Source: Rhizobiaceae bacterium UBA1291
GTDB taxonomy: Bacteria > Pseudomonadota > Alphaproteobacteria > Rhizobiales > Rhizobiaceae
NCBI GenBank assembly: GCA_002307905.1
Contig: DBUL01000171.1
Span: 7,950-22,289 of the forward strand
Direction: 5' to 3'
Length of the DNA stretch: 14,340 nucleotides
The notes under the pieces were generated by a model, which saw only the letters and a list, made by a program, of their open reading frames with translations, searched no databases and was not told where the DNA came from. Of this stretch, positions 1 to 7,282 are shown piece by piece (within the stretch, counting starts at the first letter, position 1; each line of letters opens with the position of its first letter). The position numbers and the translations under genes are program-made.

Positions 1-427
1 CCAGGCCTCCGGTGGTCTCTCCGACGCAGACATCGATAAGATGGTGAAGGACGCCGAAGCGCACGCCGAGGAAGACAAGAAGCGCCGCGCCGCGGTCGAA
101 GCCAGGAACCATGCCGAGAGCCTCGTCCATTCGACGGAGAAGTCGCTCGGTGAATATGGTGACAAGGTTTCGGAAACCGACCGCAAGGCCATCGAGGATG
201 CAATCGCCACTCTCAAGACCGCGATTGAAGCCTCCGAGCCGGACGCTGAGAGCATCCAGGCCAAGACCCAGACTCTCATGGAGGTTTCCATGAAGCTTGG
301 TCAGGCAATTTACGAAGCGCAGCAGGCCGAAGAAGGCGCTGGTGCCTCGGAAGGCGGCAAGGAGGACGATGTCGTCGATGCCGACTACGAGGAGGTCAAG
401 GACGACGACGCGAAGAAGTCGGCCTGA
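1..427 (+). CDS. dnaK: DnaK (Hsp70) chaperone, C-terminal fragment
   Basis: This is the 3' end of dnaK; the 5' part lies outside the window and the open frame enters from base 2. It encodes about 141 residues of the helical lid and the disordered tail of the ATP-driven cytoplasmic chaperone. The visible start, [18 protein letters not shown], is the well-conserved junction between the substrate-binding beta domain and the lid helices. The tail is acidic and ends in [12 protein letters not shown], the usual EEVKD-like terminus of bacterial DnaK. The nucleotide-binding domain cannot be inspected. The stop codon shares its last base with the ATG of the following small exported protein (TGATG), and dnaJ follows, so the three genes are probably one transcript. 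No regulatory site is visible because the promoter is outside the window. Confidence 0.97.
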   Translation, partial: QASGGLSDADIDKMVKDAEAHAEEDKKRRAAVEARNHAESLVHSTEKSLGEYGDKVSETDRKAIEDAIATLKTAIEASEPDAESIQAKTQTLMEVSMKLGQAIYEAQQAEEGAGASEGGKEDDVVDADYEEVKDDDAKKSA

Positions 428-900
428 TGCAGCGGCCTGAGCGACGCTTTACCTTCAAGGGGCTGGCCTTCGGGCCAGCCGCATTTTCATTGGCCCTTGG
501 AGCGAGCACCGTTTGGGCGCAAGAGAGCGGTCAACTGGAAACGGTTTTTCGCAAGCTGAGCGCCGCAGAAGCCACCATCGTCAAGGCGATCGGTGCGCGC
601 GACAGCCGGCAACTTTCCAAGACAGGTAGCGAACTCGGCCGGATCATCGAAGCGGCGCTCAAACGCCGCGAAGATGGCGGCAGCGTGACCTCTTGCGACA
701 TGGCGGCCCATTCCTTGGCCTATCTCGCCGTTTCGGTGGCCGACGGCTTGGCGAACAAGGGCGATCCGCGCCGAATGCTGATCGAAGATGCACGTGCCGC
801 GGCGTCTGACTTCCAGAAGGACATGGCCGCCTGCGAGAAGCAAGCGGGCAAGAAGACTGGCAGCCACACGAGCGTGGAGAAAGCTTTGAGAGCTTTGTAA
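427..900 (+). CDS. Small exported protein of unknown function between dnaK and dnaJ
   Basis: A 157-residue protein I do not recognise. Its N-terminus looks like a Sec signal peptide: MQRPERR (basic), then a hydrophobic stretch at about residues 12-29, then VWA|Q as a likely cleavage site after residue 31. The mature part, about 126 residues, is mostly helix-forming and charged, with two cysteines (C90 and C136) that could form a disulfide in the periplasm. No catalytic motif is apparent. The ATG overlaps the dnaK stop by one base (TGATG) and the stop lies 4 bases before the dnaJ ATG, which suggests translational coupling and a shared transcript. Codon use resembles the neighbours. A long antisense ORF covers it, but the signal peptide and tight spacing favour this strand. 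Function unknown; a periplasmic protein made together with cytoplasmic chaperones is unexpected. Confidence 0.75.
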   Translation: MQRPERRFTFKGLAFGPAAFSLALGASTVWAQESGQLETVFRKLSAAEATIVKAIGARDSRQLSKTGSELGRIIEAALKRREDGGSVTSCDMAAHSLAYLAVSVADGLANKGDPRRMLIEDARAAASDFQKDMAACEKQAGKKTGSHTSVEKALRAL

Positions 901-904
901 GACC

Positions 905-2050
905 ATGGCAAAAGCAGATTTCTACGAGACCCTCGGGGTCACCAAGACCGCCGACGAGAAAGAGCTGAAGAGCGCCTTTCGCAAGCTGGCGATGAAATTT
1001 CACCCGGACAAGAATCCGGGCGACGACGAAGCCGAAAAGAAGTTCAAGGAACTTAACGAGGCTTACGAGACGCTCAAGGATCCGCAGAAGCGCGCAGCCT
1101 ACGACCGTTTCGGCCATGCCGCCTTCGAGCATGGCGGCGGCGGTTTCCATCCGGGCGGCGGCGGTTTTGCCGGCGGTGGGTTCTCCGACATCTTCGAGGA
1201 CATCTTCGGCGAGATGATGGGCGGCGGCCGAGGTGGCCGGGCCCGCTCCACCGGCGGTCGCGAGCGCGGTGCCGACTTGCGCTACAACATGGAAATTTCG
1301 CTCGAGGAGTCTTTCACAGGCAAGACCGCGCAGATCCACGTTCCGACTTCGATCACTTGCGAGACCTGCACCGGGACCGGCGCCAAGCCAGGCACCAAGC
1401 CGACAACCTGCGCTACCTGCCAGGGGACGGGACGCATTCGTGCGGCACAGGGCTTCTTTTCGATCGAGCGGACCTGTCCGACCTGTCACGGTCGCGGTCA
1501 GACGATCTCGGATCCTTGCGGAAAATGCCACGGTCAAGGCCGTGTTACGGAAGAGCGATCGCTTTCGGTTAACATTCCGGCCGGTATTGAGGACGGGACC
1601 CGCATTCGCCTGCAAGGCGAAGGCGAGGCAGGCCTGAGGGGCGGTCCATCGGGCGACCTCTACATCTTCCTGTCGGTGAAACCCCACGAGTTCTTCCAGC
1701 GCGACGGCGCGGATCTCTATTGCTCCGTACCGATCTCCATGACGACGGCGGCCCTTGGAGGCACGTTCGACGTGGTGACGCTGGACGGTGCCAAGTCGCG
1801 CGTGACGGTCCCGGAAGGCACCCAGCCAGGCAAGCAGTTCCGGCTGAAAGGCAAGGGAATGCCGGTCTTGCGTTCGGCGCAGATGGGTGATCTCTACATC
1901 CAGATCCAGATCGAGACACCGCAGAAACTGACCAAGCGGCAGCGCGAGTTGCTGCAGGAATTCGAGCAGCTTTCGTCGAAAGAAAACAACCCGGAATCGA
2001 CGGGCTTCTTCGCCCGTATGAAAGACTTTTTCGACACGCTCAGCGACTGA
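905..2050 (+). CDS. dnaJ: DnaJ (Hsp40) co-chaperone, type I
   Basis: A complete 381-residue class A DnaJ, of normal length. It stimulates the ATPase of DnaK and delivers unfolded clients in the cytoplasm. Domains in order: J domain (about 1-70) with the HPD motif at 33-35, a Gly/Phe-rich linker (about 76-110) followed by a Gly/Arg-rich segment, then the zinc-binding domain with four CxxCxGxG repeats, CETCTGTG (152-159), CATCQGTG (169-176), CPTCHGRG (191-198) and CGKCHGQG (205-212), which bind two zinc ions, and the C-terminal substrate-binding and dimerisation domains. The ATG lies 4 bases after the upstream stop and has no strong Shine-Dalgarno sequence, so coupling to the upstream gene is likely. 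A strong terminator follows 25 bases after the stop. No residue expected for function is missing. Confidence 0.98.
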   Translation: MAKADFYETLGVTKTADEKELKSAFRKLAMKFHPDKNPGDDEAEKKFKELNEAYETLKDPQKRAAYDRFGHAAFEHGGGGFHPGGGGFAGGGFSDIFEDIFGEMMGGGRGGRARSTGGRERGADLRYNMEISLEESFTGKTAQIHVPTSITCETCTGTGAKPGTKPTTCATCQGTGRIRAAQGFFSIERTCPTCHGRGQTISDPCGKCHGQGRVTEERSLSVNIPAGIEDGTRIRLQGEGEAGLRGGPSGDLYIFLSVKPHEFFQRDGADLYCSVPISMTTAALGGTFDVVTLDGAKSRVTVPEGTQPGKQFRLKGKGMPVLRSAQMGDLYIQIQIETPQKLTKRQRELLQEFEQLSSKENNPESTGFFARMKDFFDTLSD

Positions 2051-2074
2051 GCAAAGCATCATCTTTCGAGAGAA

Positions 2075-2110
2075 AAGAAGCGAGCCGCGCCCCGGTTCGC
2101 TTCTTTTTTT
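2075..2110 (+). terminator. Rho-independent terminator after dnaJ
   Basis: Arms AAGAAGCGAGCCG (2075-2087) and CGGTTCGCTTCTT (2093-2105) form a 13-bp stem with one G-U pair and a 5-base loop, followed by a T run to 2110. On the other strand the stem is followed by CTTCTTTTCT, so it may also stop transcription of the minus-strand gene ending at 2120. Confidence 0.92.
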
Positions 2111-2119
2111 CGTAGAGAC

Positions 2120-2374
2120 TCAGGCGACAGCCGGCCGCGGCTGACGCAGGATAAACCAGGCGAAGCGCTGCTGGATGATTGGGGCGATGCCATAGACGAT
2201 GCTGAACACCATGACAGGCGCCAGGATGGCGCTGCGCTCCCAGATCGGCCAGCCTTGTGTCAGCGGCATCAGGACATAGAGGATGGCCGCGACAAAGGGA
2301 TAGATGGCGGCCAGCATCAGGATGGAAAGCCTGAACTTGGAGAGGGCGTGGCGGGGGTTAGAACTATCTGCCAT
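2120..2374 (-). CDS. Small two-helix inner-membrane protein
   Basis: An 84-residue protein with two predicted membrane helices: about residues 17-36 (LSILMLAAIYPFVAAILYVL) and 47-65 (AILAPVMVFSIVYGIAPII), separated by a short loop containing WPIWER. The tail RFAWFILRQPRP is basic and probably cytoplasmic. It resembles small conserved membrane proteins found in rhizobia, but I cannot name a function. I chose the ATG at 2374, not the one four codons upstream at 2386, because GGAGAAG (2378-2384) sits at ideal distance before it and overlaps the upstream ATG. The gene is divergent from a broken TetR-type regulator and could be its target, which is inference from position only. It ends just beyond the dnaJ terminator. 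Confidence 0.8.
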   Translation of the reverse strand: MADSSNPRHALSKFRLSILMLAAIYPFVAAILYVLMPLTQGWPIWERSAILAPVMVFSIVYGIAPIIQQRFAWFILRQPRPAVA

Positions 2375-2377
2375 ATT

Positions 2378-2384
2378 CTTCTCC
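2378..2384 (-). promoter_or_regulatory. Shine-Dalgarno site deciding the start of the small membrane protein
   Basis: Read on the minus strand, GGAGAAG precedes the ATG at 2374, leaving 6 bases between GGAG and ATG. The alternative ATG at 2386 overlaps this motif and has no ribosome-binding sequence of its own. Confidence 0.6.
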
Positions 2385-2387
2385 ATG

Positions 2388-2402
2388 GGAACGGTACGTT
2401 TC
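2388..2402. promoter_or_regulatory. Candidate operator between divergent membrane-protein and TetR genes
   Basis: GGAACG (2388-2393), GTA, CGTTTC (2397-2402) is an imperfect palindrome (5 of 6 pairs). A second match of the half site, CGTTC (2402-2406), gives an overlapping GAACG...CGTTC repeat. It lies 13 bases upstream of the minus-strand start and 20 bases upstream of the plus-strand ATG. TetR-family regulators commonly bind such sites in divergent promoter regions; the binding itself is inference. Confidence 0.35.
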
Positions 2403-2422
2403 GTTCAATAGAATATCGTGTT

Positions 2423-2990
2423 ATGGCGTCACAAAATGCGGAGGCTGGCTTGACGAGGGAACCACAGGCAGAGAACCGGCGCACCTCGATCGGATCGCAG
2501 CGCAATCCGGCAAGCGAGGAGGCCATTCTCCAGGCCGCGCAAGACATCCTGCTCGAAGGCGGCCTGCCCGCCTTTTCAATCGAGGCCGTTGCCCGGCGCG
2601 CCAAGGCCGGCAAGCCGACCATCTACCGTTGGTGGCCATCCAGGGCGGCACTTCTGCTGGATCTCGCTGTTCCTGTCAGGGCTACTCGGTTTCTGGCGCG
2701 ACGGCGGAGGGGCGATATTCCGCTCGATCATCGCAGAAGCGCAGATCGATCCCGCCGCGCTACAGGCGCTGCAGGACTATGCCGCGTCCAGGTGTCGGCA
2801 GAGCGGGGCTATCCTCAAGCGAGGACAGGCGCGCGGACAGGTGCGAGCGGACATCGATCCCGCACTGTTGATCGAGCTGTTCTCGAGCCTTGCCTGGAAC
2901 CGACTGCTGACCAGCCGGCTGGACGTGAGCCAAAACGAGATCGAGCAGATCGTCTCGGCGGTCGTAGAAGGGGAAGCCGCTCGAAAATAG
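2423..2990 (+). pseudogene. TetR/AcrR-family regulator with broken reading frame
   Basis: The first 81 codons from the ATG at 2423 encode a TetR DNA-binding domain: NPASEEAILQAAQDILLEGG (28-47) and the helix-turn-helix FSIEAVARRAKAGKPTIYRW (51-70), followed by WPSRAALLLDL. After about base 2665 this frame reads Arg-rich, non-homologous sequence to a stop at 2999-3001. The ligand-binding domain continues in another frame, from about LFLSGLLGFWRDGGGAIFRS through IIAEAQIDPAAL to EGEAARK, with its stop at 2988-2990. Joining the two frames gives about 189 residues, and only about 20 residues separate the AALLLDL helix from IIAEAQ, where I would expect roughly 40 for this subfamily. That fits a small out-of-frame deletion better than a one-base error, though a sequencing error is possible. 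If translated as is, the product is a 192-residue protein with a nonsense C-terminal half, probably unable to dimerise or sense ligand. Confidence 0.75.
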
Positions 2991-2994
2991 GCGT

Positions 2995-3204
2995 TCAATA
3001 GTGCGGCGGCCGGGTGATGGCAGGCGCTTCCAGTGACTGCTCCTCGAGCGACAGAAAACGCTCGGGCAGCCGATCGAGCTTGGCGCGCGCCTGCTCGACC
3101 ACCTTCCACTGTTCGGTGATCTGGTCGGAGAGCTCCTCGATCACCCGGGCCTGATGTGCCACCGTCTCTTCGAGTCGCAGCACGCGGTCTTCCTGGTCGG
3201 TCAT
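2995..3204 (-). CDS. slyX: SlyX family protein
   Basis: A 69-residue protein of the SlyX family, named after a gene next to slyD in enterobacteria; its molecular role is not established. The sequence is almost entirely a predicted coiled coil (about residues 5-50: RVLRLEETVAHQARVIEELS and so on, with heptad-spaced Leu/Val/Ile), ending in the family's characteristic PPHY terminus (66-69). Length and terminus match the family. The start is supported by GGGAG six bases upstream of the ATG (around 3211-3215). The stop lies only a few bases from the end of the broken TetR gene on the other strand. It is on the same strand as the small membrane protein at 3288-3575, about 83 bases downstream of it, so they may share a transcript. 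Confidence 0.85.
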   Translation of the reverse strand: MTDQEDRVLRLEETVAHQARVIEELSDQITEQWKVVEQARAKLDRLPERFLSLEEQSLEAPAITRPPHY

Positions 3205-3238
3205 GATCTGCTCCCGTTGTTAGGTTGGAGGCGGTTCT

Positions 3239-3252
3239 GGCGGATGTCCGCC
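3239..3252. repeat. Short perfect inverted repeat between the 3288-3575 gene and slyX
   Basis: GGCGGA (3239-3244) TG TCCGCC (3247-3252). No T run follows on either strand, so it is not a classic terminator; it could be a weak hairpin in the transcript. Significance uncertain in GC-rich DNA. Confidence 0.35.
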
Positions 3253-3287
3253 GCCCGGTCAATGGTGGCGAAACGGCAGGCCTTCGT

Positions 3288-3575
3288 CTAGCGCTGCTTC
3301 TTTTTCTTGTAGGGCATCAACATGATCGCCGACGCAGTCACCGCCGCGCCAAAGGTGAGTGCCAACGGGATTGCGATCATCGCCGCGGGTAAATACGGAT
3401 TGCGGCTATGCGCGAGGTGTGTTCCGAGCCCGCCGATGTCGAGCCAGATCAGCACGATGGCTACGGCAAGGCCCAAGCCCGCACCGAAAAGCGCGTTTAT
3501 CGCAAGGAAGCGCAGCATCTCCCAGTGATCGCGGCGCGCTTCTTCCGGCGTCAGTTCGTCTCGATCAAAATTCAT
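3288..3575 (-). CDS. Small two-helix membrane protein, unknown function
   Basis: A 95-residue protein starting MNFDRDELTPEEARRDHWEM. The acidic N-terminus is followed by two hydrophobic segments, about residues 23-42 (FLAINALFGAGLGLAVAIVLIW region) and 62-84 (YLPAAMIAIPLALTFGAAVT and on), and a strongly basic tail, MPYKKKKQR, which by the positive-inside rule would be cytoplasmic. A longer frame begins at 3653, but its extra 26 residues (MDVRTHGPAPGTG...) look non-coding. The ATG at 3575 has purine-rich GAGG and AAGGA just upstream, so I prefer it. The protein resembles conserved hypothetical membrane proteins of rhizobia; no function can be assigned. It is upstream of and co-oriented with slyX, and divergent from recF. 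Confidence 0.75.
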   Translation of the reverse strand: MNFDRDELTPEEARRDHWEMLRFLAINALFGAGLGLAVAIVLIWLDIGGLGTHLAHSRNPYLPAAMIAIPLALTFGAAVTASAIMLMPYKKKKQR

Positions 3576-3756
3576 ATCCTTGGCCTCTGCTTTGCGCACT
3601 GACCGACCAGATACACCCGTCCCAGGAGCCGGTCCATGCGTCCGAACGTCCACAGCCTATTGACGCTTCGGGACCAGGGCCCGGGAAAACCCGAACGCCG
3701 CCTTGTTATTGATGGGTTTTCAGCCTAGCTCAGAGACACACCGAATTCGGACCACC

Positions 3757-4878
3757 ATGACGCACAAGACCTCGATCCACCGGCTGAAGCTCACGGATTT
3801 CCGCAATTATGCGACCGCAGCACTTGCGCTCGATAGGCGGCACGTCGTGCTGACGGGGGAAAACGGCGCCGGCAAGACCAATCTCATGGAGGCCGTCTCC
3901 TTCCTTTCGCCCGGCCGCGGCCTGCGCCGGGCCGTACTGGGCGATGTGGCGCGCGTCGGCGCACCGGGCGGATTCTCGGTCTTCGCCGAAATCGACGGCA
4001 TGGAGGGCAATGTCGAGATCGGGACAGGCTCGGAGGGCGAAGGCGAGGCCGTGGTGCGGCGGCTCCGTATCAACGGTACTCCGGCCAAGTCCGTCGACGA
4101 GTTGACCGATCACCTACGCATCCTCTGGCTGACGCCGGCGATGGACGGGCTTTTCACCGGCTCCGCCTCCGATCGCCGCCGATTCCTCGACCGGCTGGTG
4201 CTGTCGCTTGATCCTGCGCACGGACGCCGCGCCAGCGACTTTGAGCGTGCCATGCGCAGCCGCAACAAGCTACTATCCGAGGGCCGGTTCGATCCGGCCT
4301 GGCTCACCGGCATCGAGCAGCAGATGGCGGCTCTCGGCGTGGCCATGATGCTCGCCCGCCGCGAAATGCTCGGGCTGCTTGCCGGCCTGACGGCCCGGCA
4401 GGACGACTCGAGCTTCCCTTCGGCCCAACTGGCCCTCAGCGGCTTTCTTGCTGAAGAGGGCGAAGCCCCAGCCATCGAAATCGAAGATCGATACCTCGCG
4501 AGTCTCGCCAATGGCCGCTATCGCGATGCGGCTGCCGGCAGGACGCTCGAGGGGCCGCACCGCGCCGATCTTCTGGTGCGCCACGCCGACAAGGACATCG
4601 AGGCCGAGCGCTGCTCGACGGGAGAGCAAAAGGCCCTGCTCGTCGGCCTGGTGCTTGCCCATGCGCGTCTCGTCGCCACCATGACCGGCCACGCGCCCAT
4701 CCTCCTGCTTGACGAGATCGCCGCCCATTTCGACGAGGGCCGGCGCGCAGCATTGTTCGACCGAATCGATTCACTGGGCGGCCAGGCCTTCATGACCGGA
4801 ACCGACCGGGCGATGTTTTCGGCGCTCGGCGAGCGTGCCCAGTTCATCACCGTGCGCGACAGCGTGCTTTCCGCCTGA
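3757..4878 (+). CDS. recF: RecF recombination and replication repair ATPase
   Basis: A 373-residue RecF, of normal length. RecF is an SMC/ABC-like cytoplasmic ATPase that works with RecO and RecR to load RecA onto gapped DNA at stalled forks. Motifs: N-terminal IHRLKLTDFRNY, Walker A GENGAGKT (34-41), GPHRADL (266-272), the signature STGEQKALL (287-295) and Walker B ILLLDE (315-320) followed by IAAHFD. The frame is open back to a TTG at 3703, but the family N-terminus begins near MTHKTS, so I take the ATG at 3757; only a weak GGA precedes it. recF here is not beside dnaA/dnaN, which is common outside gammaproteobacteria. The moeB-type gene follows after 41 bases, so these are likely co-transcribed. 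No promoter can be named with confidence in the 181-base divergent gap upstream. Confidence 0.96.
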   Translation: MTHKTSIHRLKLTDFRNYATAALALDRRHVVLTGENGAGKTNLMEAVSFLSPGRGLRRAVLGDVARVGAPGGFSVFAEIDGMEGNVEIGTGSEGEGEAVVRRLRINGTPAKSVDELTDHLRILWLTPAMDGLFTGSASDRRRFLDRLVLSLDPAHGRRASDFERAMRSRNKLLSEGRFDPAWLTGIEQQMAALGVAMMLARREMLGLLAGLTARQDDSSFPSAQLALSGFLAEEGEAPAIEIEDRYLASLANGRYRDAAAGRTLEGPHRADLLVRHADKDIEAERCSTGEQKALLVGLVLAHARLVATMTGHAPILLLDEIAAHFDEGRRAALFDRIDSLGGQAFMTGTDRAMFSALGERAQFITVRDSVLSA

Positions 4879-4919
4879 CGGCCTTTCCCAGCCGCGCCAA
4901 CCGTGCGATCATTGCCGCC

Positions 4920-5687
4920 ATGGATCCGCTCAGCCCCGACGAAATCTCCCGTTATCACCGGCATATCCTACTCCCCGAGATCGGCGGGCAGGGCCAGCAG
5001 AAACTGAAGGCCGCCCGTGTCATGGTGATCGGCGCTGGCGGACTGGGCGCACCTGCCCTGTTGTACCTTGCCGCCGCCGGCGTAGGCACCCTCGGCATTG
5101 CCGACAACGATCATGTCTCGCTCTCCAACCTGCAGCGCCAGGTGATCCACGACAGCGGCACGATTGGCGAAGAGAAAACGGAAAGCGCGGCGCGATCCAT
5201 CGCCCGCCTTAACCCCCATGTCAGGGTACGGCGTTTCGAGGAGCGCTTCGACGGTGCATTCGCAGCAACTCATCTCGGTGGCTTCGATCTGCTGATCGAT
5301 GGTTCCGACAATTTCGACACCCGCTATGCGGCAGCGGATGCGGCCGAGGCTCGGCAAATCCCACTGGTAACGGGCGCCGTCGGTCGATTCGATGGTTCGC
5401 TCACCGTTTTGCAGCCTTATGTGGAGAATGCGGAAGGCGAGCCCAATCCGCGCTACCGCGACCTCTTTCCGGAAAAGCCGCCCGCTGGCCTTGTGCCGGC
5501 CTGTGCCGAAGCGGGTATCGTTGGGGCTCTGACTGGTGTGATTGGCACGCTGATGGCGATGGAAGCGATCAAGCTGATCACCGGGATCGGGGAGCCTCTG
5601 GTCGGCCGCCTGCTACTCTACGACGCGCTCTCGGCCCGCTTCGACACGATCCGCTATCGGCGACGCAAGGCTTCGCTTTCGCCATGA
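4920..5687 (+). CDS. moeB: MoeB/ThiF-family sulfur-carrier protein adenylyltransferase
   Basis: A 255-residue E1-like enzyme. The family adenylates the C-terminal Gly-Gly of MoaD or ThiS to prepare sulfur transfer for molybdopterin or thiamine. Visible: ISRYHRHILLPEIG (9-22), the nucleotide loop GAGGLG (38-43), SNLQRQ (69-74), GSDNFDTR (128-135), and the conserved cysteine region LVPACAEAG (C185). There is no rhodanese domain. The two CxxC zinc motifs of E. coli MoeB are absent: the first position reads NPRYRDLFPE and the C-terminus has no cysteine. I believe this is frequent in alphaproteobacteria. MoeB and ThiF cannot be separated from sequence alone; no moa or thi gene is nearby. The ATG has no good Shine-Dalgarno sequence. 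Its stop overlaps the next gene by four bases (ATGA). Confidence 0.9.
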   Translation: MDPLSPDEISRYHRHILLPEIGGQGQQKLKAARVMVIGAGGLGAPALLYLAAAGVGTLGIADNDHVSLSNLQRQVIHDSGTIGEEKTESAARSIARLNPHVRVRRFEERFDGAFAATHLGGFDLLIDGSDNFDTRYAAADAAEARQIPLVTGAVGRFDGSLTVLQPYVENAEGEPNPRYRDLFPEKPPAGLVPACAEAGIVGALTGVIGTLMAMEAIKLITGIGEPLVGRLLLYDALSARFDTIRYRRRKASLSP

Positions 5688-6160
5688 CGATCGAGATCCT
5701 CCGAATTGGTGCAGACTTTGACCGCTACGGGGAGTTGCTCGATCTGATCCTGGCCGCATTTGCCTTCATGGACGGACGGATCGACCCGCCCTCCTCCGCC
5801 CGTTGGCTGACGCCAGCCTCGCTCAGGCAAAAGGCCAGACAGGAGATCGCGTTTGCCGCGATCGACAATGGACGCCTGGTCGGCTGCATCTTCCTGAAGC
5901 CCGAAGAAGCGCTGCTCTACATCGGCAAGCTCGCGGTCCACCCCTCCACGCAAGGCAAGGGCGTTGGACGATCACTGCTCGGGCAGGCCGAAGCGACAGC
6001 GCACGAACTCGGGCTCTCCAGTCTCCGGCTGGAGACACGCATCGAGCTGATCGAAAATCACCGCCTCTTTGCCGCCTGGGGCTTTGGCAAGACGACGGAA
6101 AGCCGCCATACCGGCTATGACCGGACGACATCCATCGAGATGCGTAAGAGGCTCGACTGA
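5684..6160 (+). CDS. GNAT-family N-acetyltransferase
   Basis: A 158-residue GCN5-related acetyltransferase; such enzymes move an acetyl group from acetyl-CoA to an amine. The acetyl-CoA pyrophosphate loop is clear: IGKLAVHPSTQGKGVGRSLL (about 86-105), which contains motif A with Q/R-x-x-G-x-G/A as QGKGVG. It is followed by the helix AEATAHELGL and the motif-B-like ENHRLFAAWGFGKT. The N-terminal part with the LDLILAAFAFMDGRIDPPSS segment probably forms the substrate pocket. The ATG overlaps the preceding stop (ATGA), showing translational coupling with the moeB-type gene. The substrate cannot be read from the sequence. The gene converges on the dehydrogenase with 12 bases between stops and no obvious terminator. 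Confidence 0.9.
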   Translation: MTIEILRIGADFDRYGELLDLILAAFAFMDGRIDPPSSARWLTPASLRQKARQEIAFAAIDNGRLVGCIFLKPEEALLYIGKLAVHPSTQGKGVGRSLLGQAEATAHELGLSSLRLETRIELIENHRLFAAWGFGKTTESRHTGYDRTTSIEMRKRLD

Positions 6161-6172
6161 CAGAAGCCCGGA

Positions 6173-7177
6173 TCAGGTGCGGCCCGGCAGCACCCGGTTC
6201 GGCGGGCGATGGCCGTCGAAATAGGTGCGGATGTTGATGATCACCTTGTCGCCCATGTCGATGCGCCCCTCAATCGTGGCCGAGCCGGTATGCGGCAAGA
6301 GCACGACCTTCCCTTCATTGGCGAGCTTGACCAGCTTGGGATTGACCGCCGGCTCCTTCTCGAACACATCGAGGCCGGCACCGGCGATCCGGCCTTCGCG
6401 CAGGCTCTGGATCAGGGCGTCCTCATCGATGATGTCGCCGCGCGCGGTGTTAACGATGTAGCTGTTCGGCTGCATCAGCGCGATACGCCGCGCCGACAGG
6501 AGATGAAAGGTGGCCGGGGTCGACGGGCAGTTGACCGAGACGATGTCAACGCGGGCGAGCATCTGGTCGAGGCTGTCCCAGTAGGTCGCTTCCAGCTCGT
6601 CTTCTGTCGCCGGATTGACGCGCTGGCGGTTGTGGTAGTGAATCGACAGACCGAAGGCCTTGGCGCGGCGGGCGACCGCCGTGCCGATGCCGCCCATGCC
6701 GATAATGCCGATCCGCTTGCCCCAGATGCGTCGACCGAGCATCCAGGTCGGCGACCAACCGGTCCATTCGCCGGGCCTGTCCATCAGGATGCGTGCACCC
6801 TCGACGAGACGGCGGGGCACCGCTAAAATCAGTGCCATAGTCATGTCGGCGGTGTCTTCGGTCAGCACGTTCGGCGTGTTGGTGACGGTGATGCCTTTTC
6901 TCGCCGCCGCGTCGACATCGATGTGGTCGATACCGTTGGAGAAGCTGGCGATCAACTTGAGCTGGGGGCCCGCCTGCTCGATCAGCGCCGCATCGATGCG
7001 ATCGGTTACCGTCGGCACCAGAACGTCGGCGATTTTCATCGCCGCGACGAGTTCCGGCTGGGTGCGCGGCTTGTCATCGATATTGAGCTCGGCCTCGAAC
7101 AGTTCGCGCATGCGGGTCTCCACGGCGTCCGGCAATTTCCGGGTGATGTAGACCTTGGGTCTTTTCCTGTTCGTCAT
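6173..7177 (-). CDS. D-isomer-specific 2-hydroxyacid dehydrogenase (glyoxylate/hydroxypyruvate reductase type)
   Basis: A 334-residue NAD(P)-dependent oxidoreductase that interconverts 2-oxo acids and D-2-hydroxy acids in the cytoplasm. The Rossmann loop is IGIIGMGGIG (glycines at 160-165). The catalytic set is complete: Arg246 in NTARGDIID, Glu275 in FEKEP, and His296 in LLPHTGSAT. The family pattern TVTNTPNVLTEDTADM (97-112) is also present. After the second beta strand the sequence reads YHNRQR with no acidic residue, which suggests preference for NADPH (inference). It looks closest to glyoxylate reductases, but substrate choice in this family is hard to predict. The ATG at 7177 lacks a clear Shine-Dalgarno sequence. 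It is transcribed away from the SH3-protein gene, and the shared 197-base gap holds a palindrome. Confidence 0.93.
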   Translation of the reverse strand: MTNRKRPKVYITRKLPDAVETRMRELFEAELNIDDKPRTQPELVAAMKIADVLVPTVTDRIDAALIEQAGPQLKLIASFSNGIDHIDVDAAARKGITVTNTPNVLTEDTADMTMALILAVPRRLVEGARILMDRPGEWTGWSPTWMLGRRIWGKRIGIIGMGGIGTAVARRAKAFGLSIHYHNRQRVNPATEDELEATYWDSLDQMLARVDIVSVNCPSTPATFHLLSARRIALMQPNSYIVNTARGDIIDEDALIQSLREGRIAGAGLDVFEKEPAVNPKLVKLANEGKVVLLPHTGSATIEGRIDMGDKVIINIRTYFDGHRPPNRVLPGRT

Positions 7178-7216
7178 GGGAAGAATCGATGCCTTGTTCA
7201 GAGGTCGTTAACCAAG

Positions 7217-7236
7217 ACGGGGGATAATTTCCCCGT
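7217..7236. promoter_or_regulatory. 20-bp palindrome between dehydrogenase and SH3-protein genes
   Basis: ACGGGGGA (7217-7224) TAAT TTCCCCGT (7229-7236) pairs over 8 positions with one G-T wobble. It encloses GATAAT, a possible -10-like hexamer. It lies 40 bases upstream of the dehydrogenase start and 139 bases upstream of the SH3-protein start, so it could be an operator for either. No regulator is encoded next to it. Confidence 0.35.
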
Positions 7237-7282
7237 TCAGGGCATTTTCTACCAAACCCGTCAGCGAAGACAAACAAAACCT

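Noticed and set aside
1117..1250. Repetitive GGC-rich stretch as a DNA repeat
   Set aside because: It simply encodes the Gly/Phe-rich linker of DnaJ.
659..2062. 467-codon minus-strand ORF opposite dnaJ
   Set aside because: It is antisense to a complete, motif-rich DnaJ; long shadow frames are common in GC-rich DNA and the translation has no recognisable domain.
3667..3695. TTCGGG/CCCGAA inverted repeat upstream of recF
   Set aside because: Six pairs around a 17-base loop in GC-rich sequence, without a T tract or link to a start; likely chance.
3703..3756. 18-codon N-terminal extension of RecF from a TTG
   Set aside because: The RecF family begins near MTHKTSIHRLKL; the extension has no Shine-Dalgarno sequence and no conserved residues.
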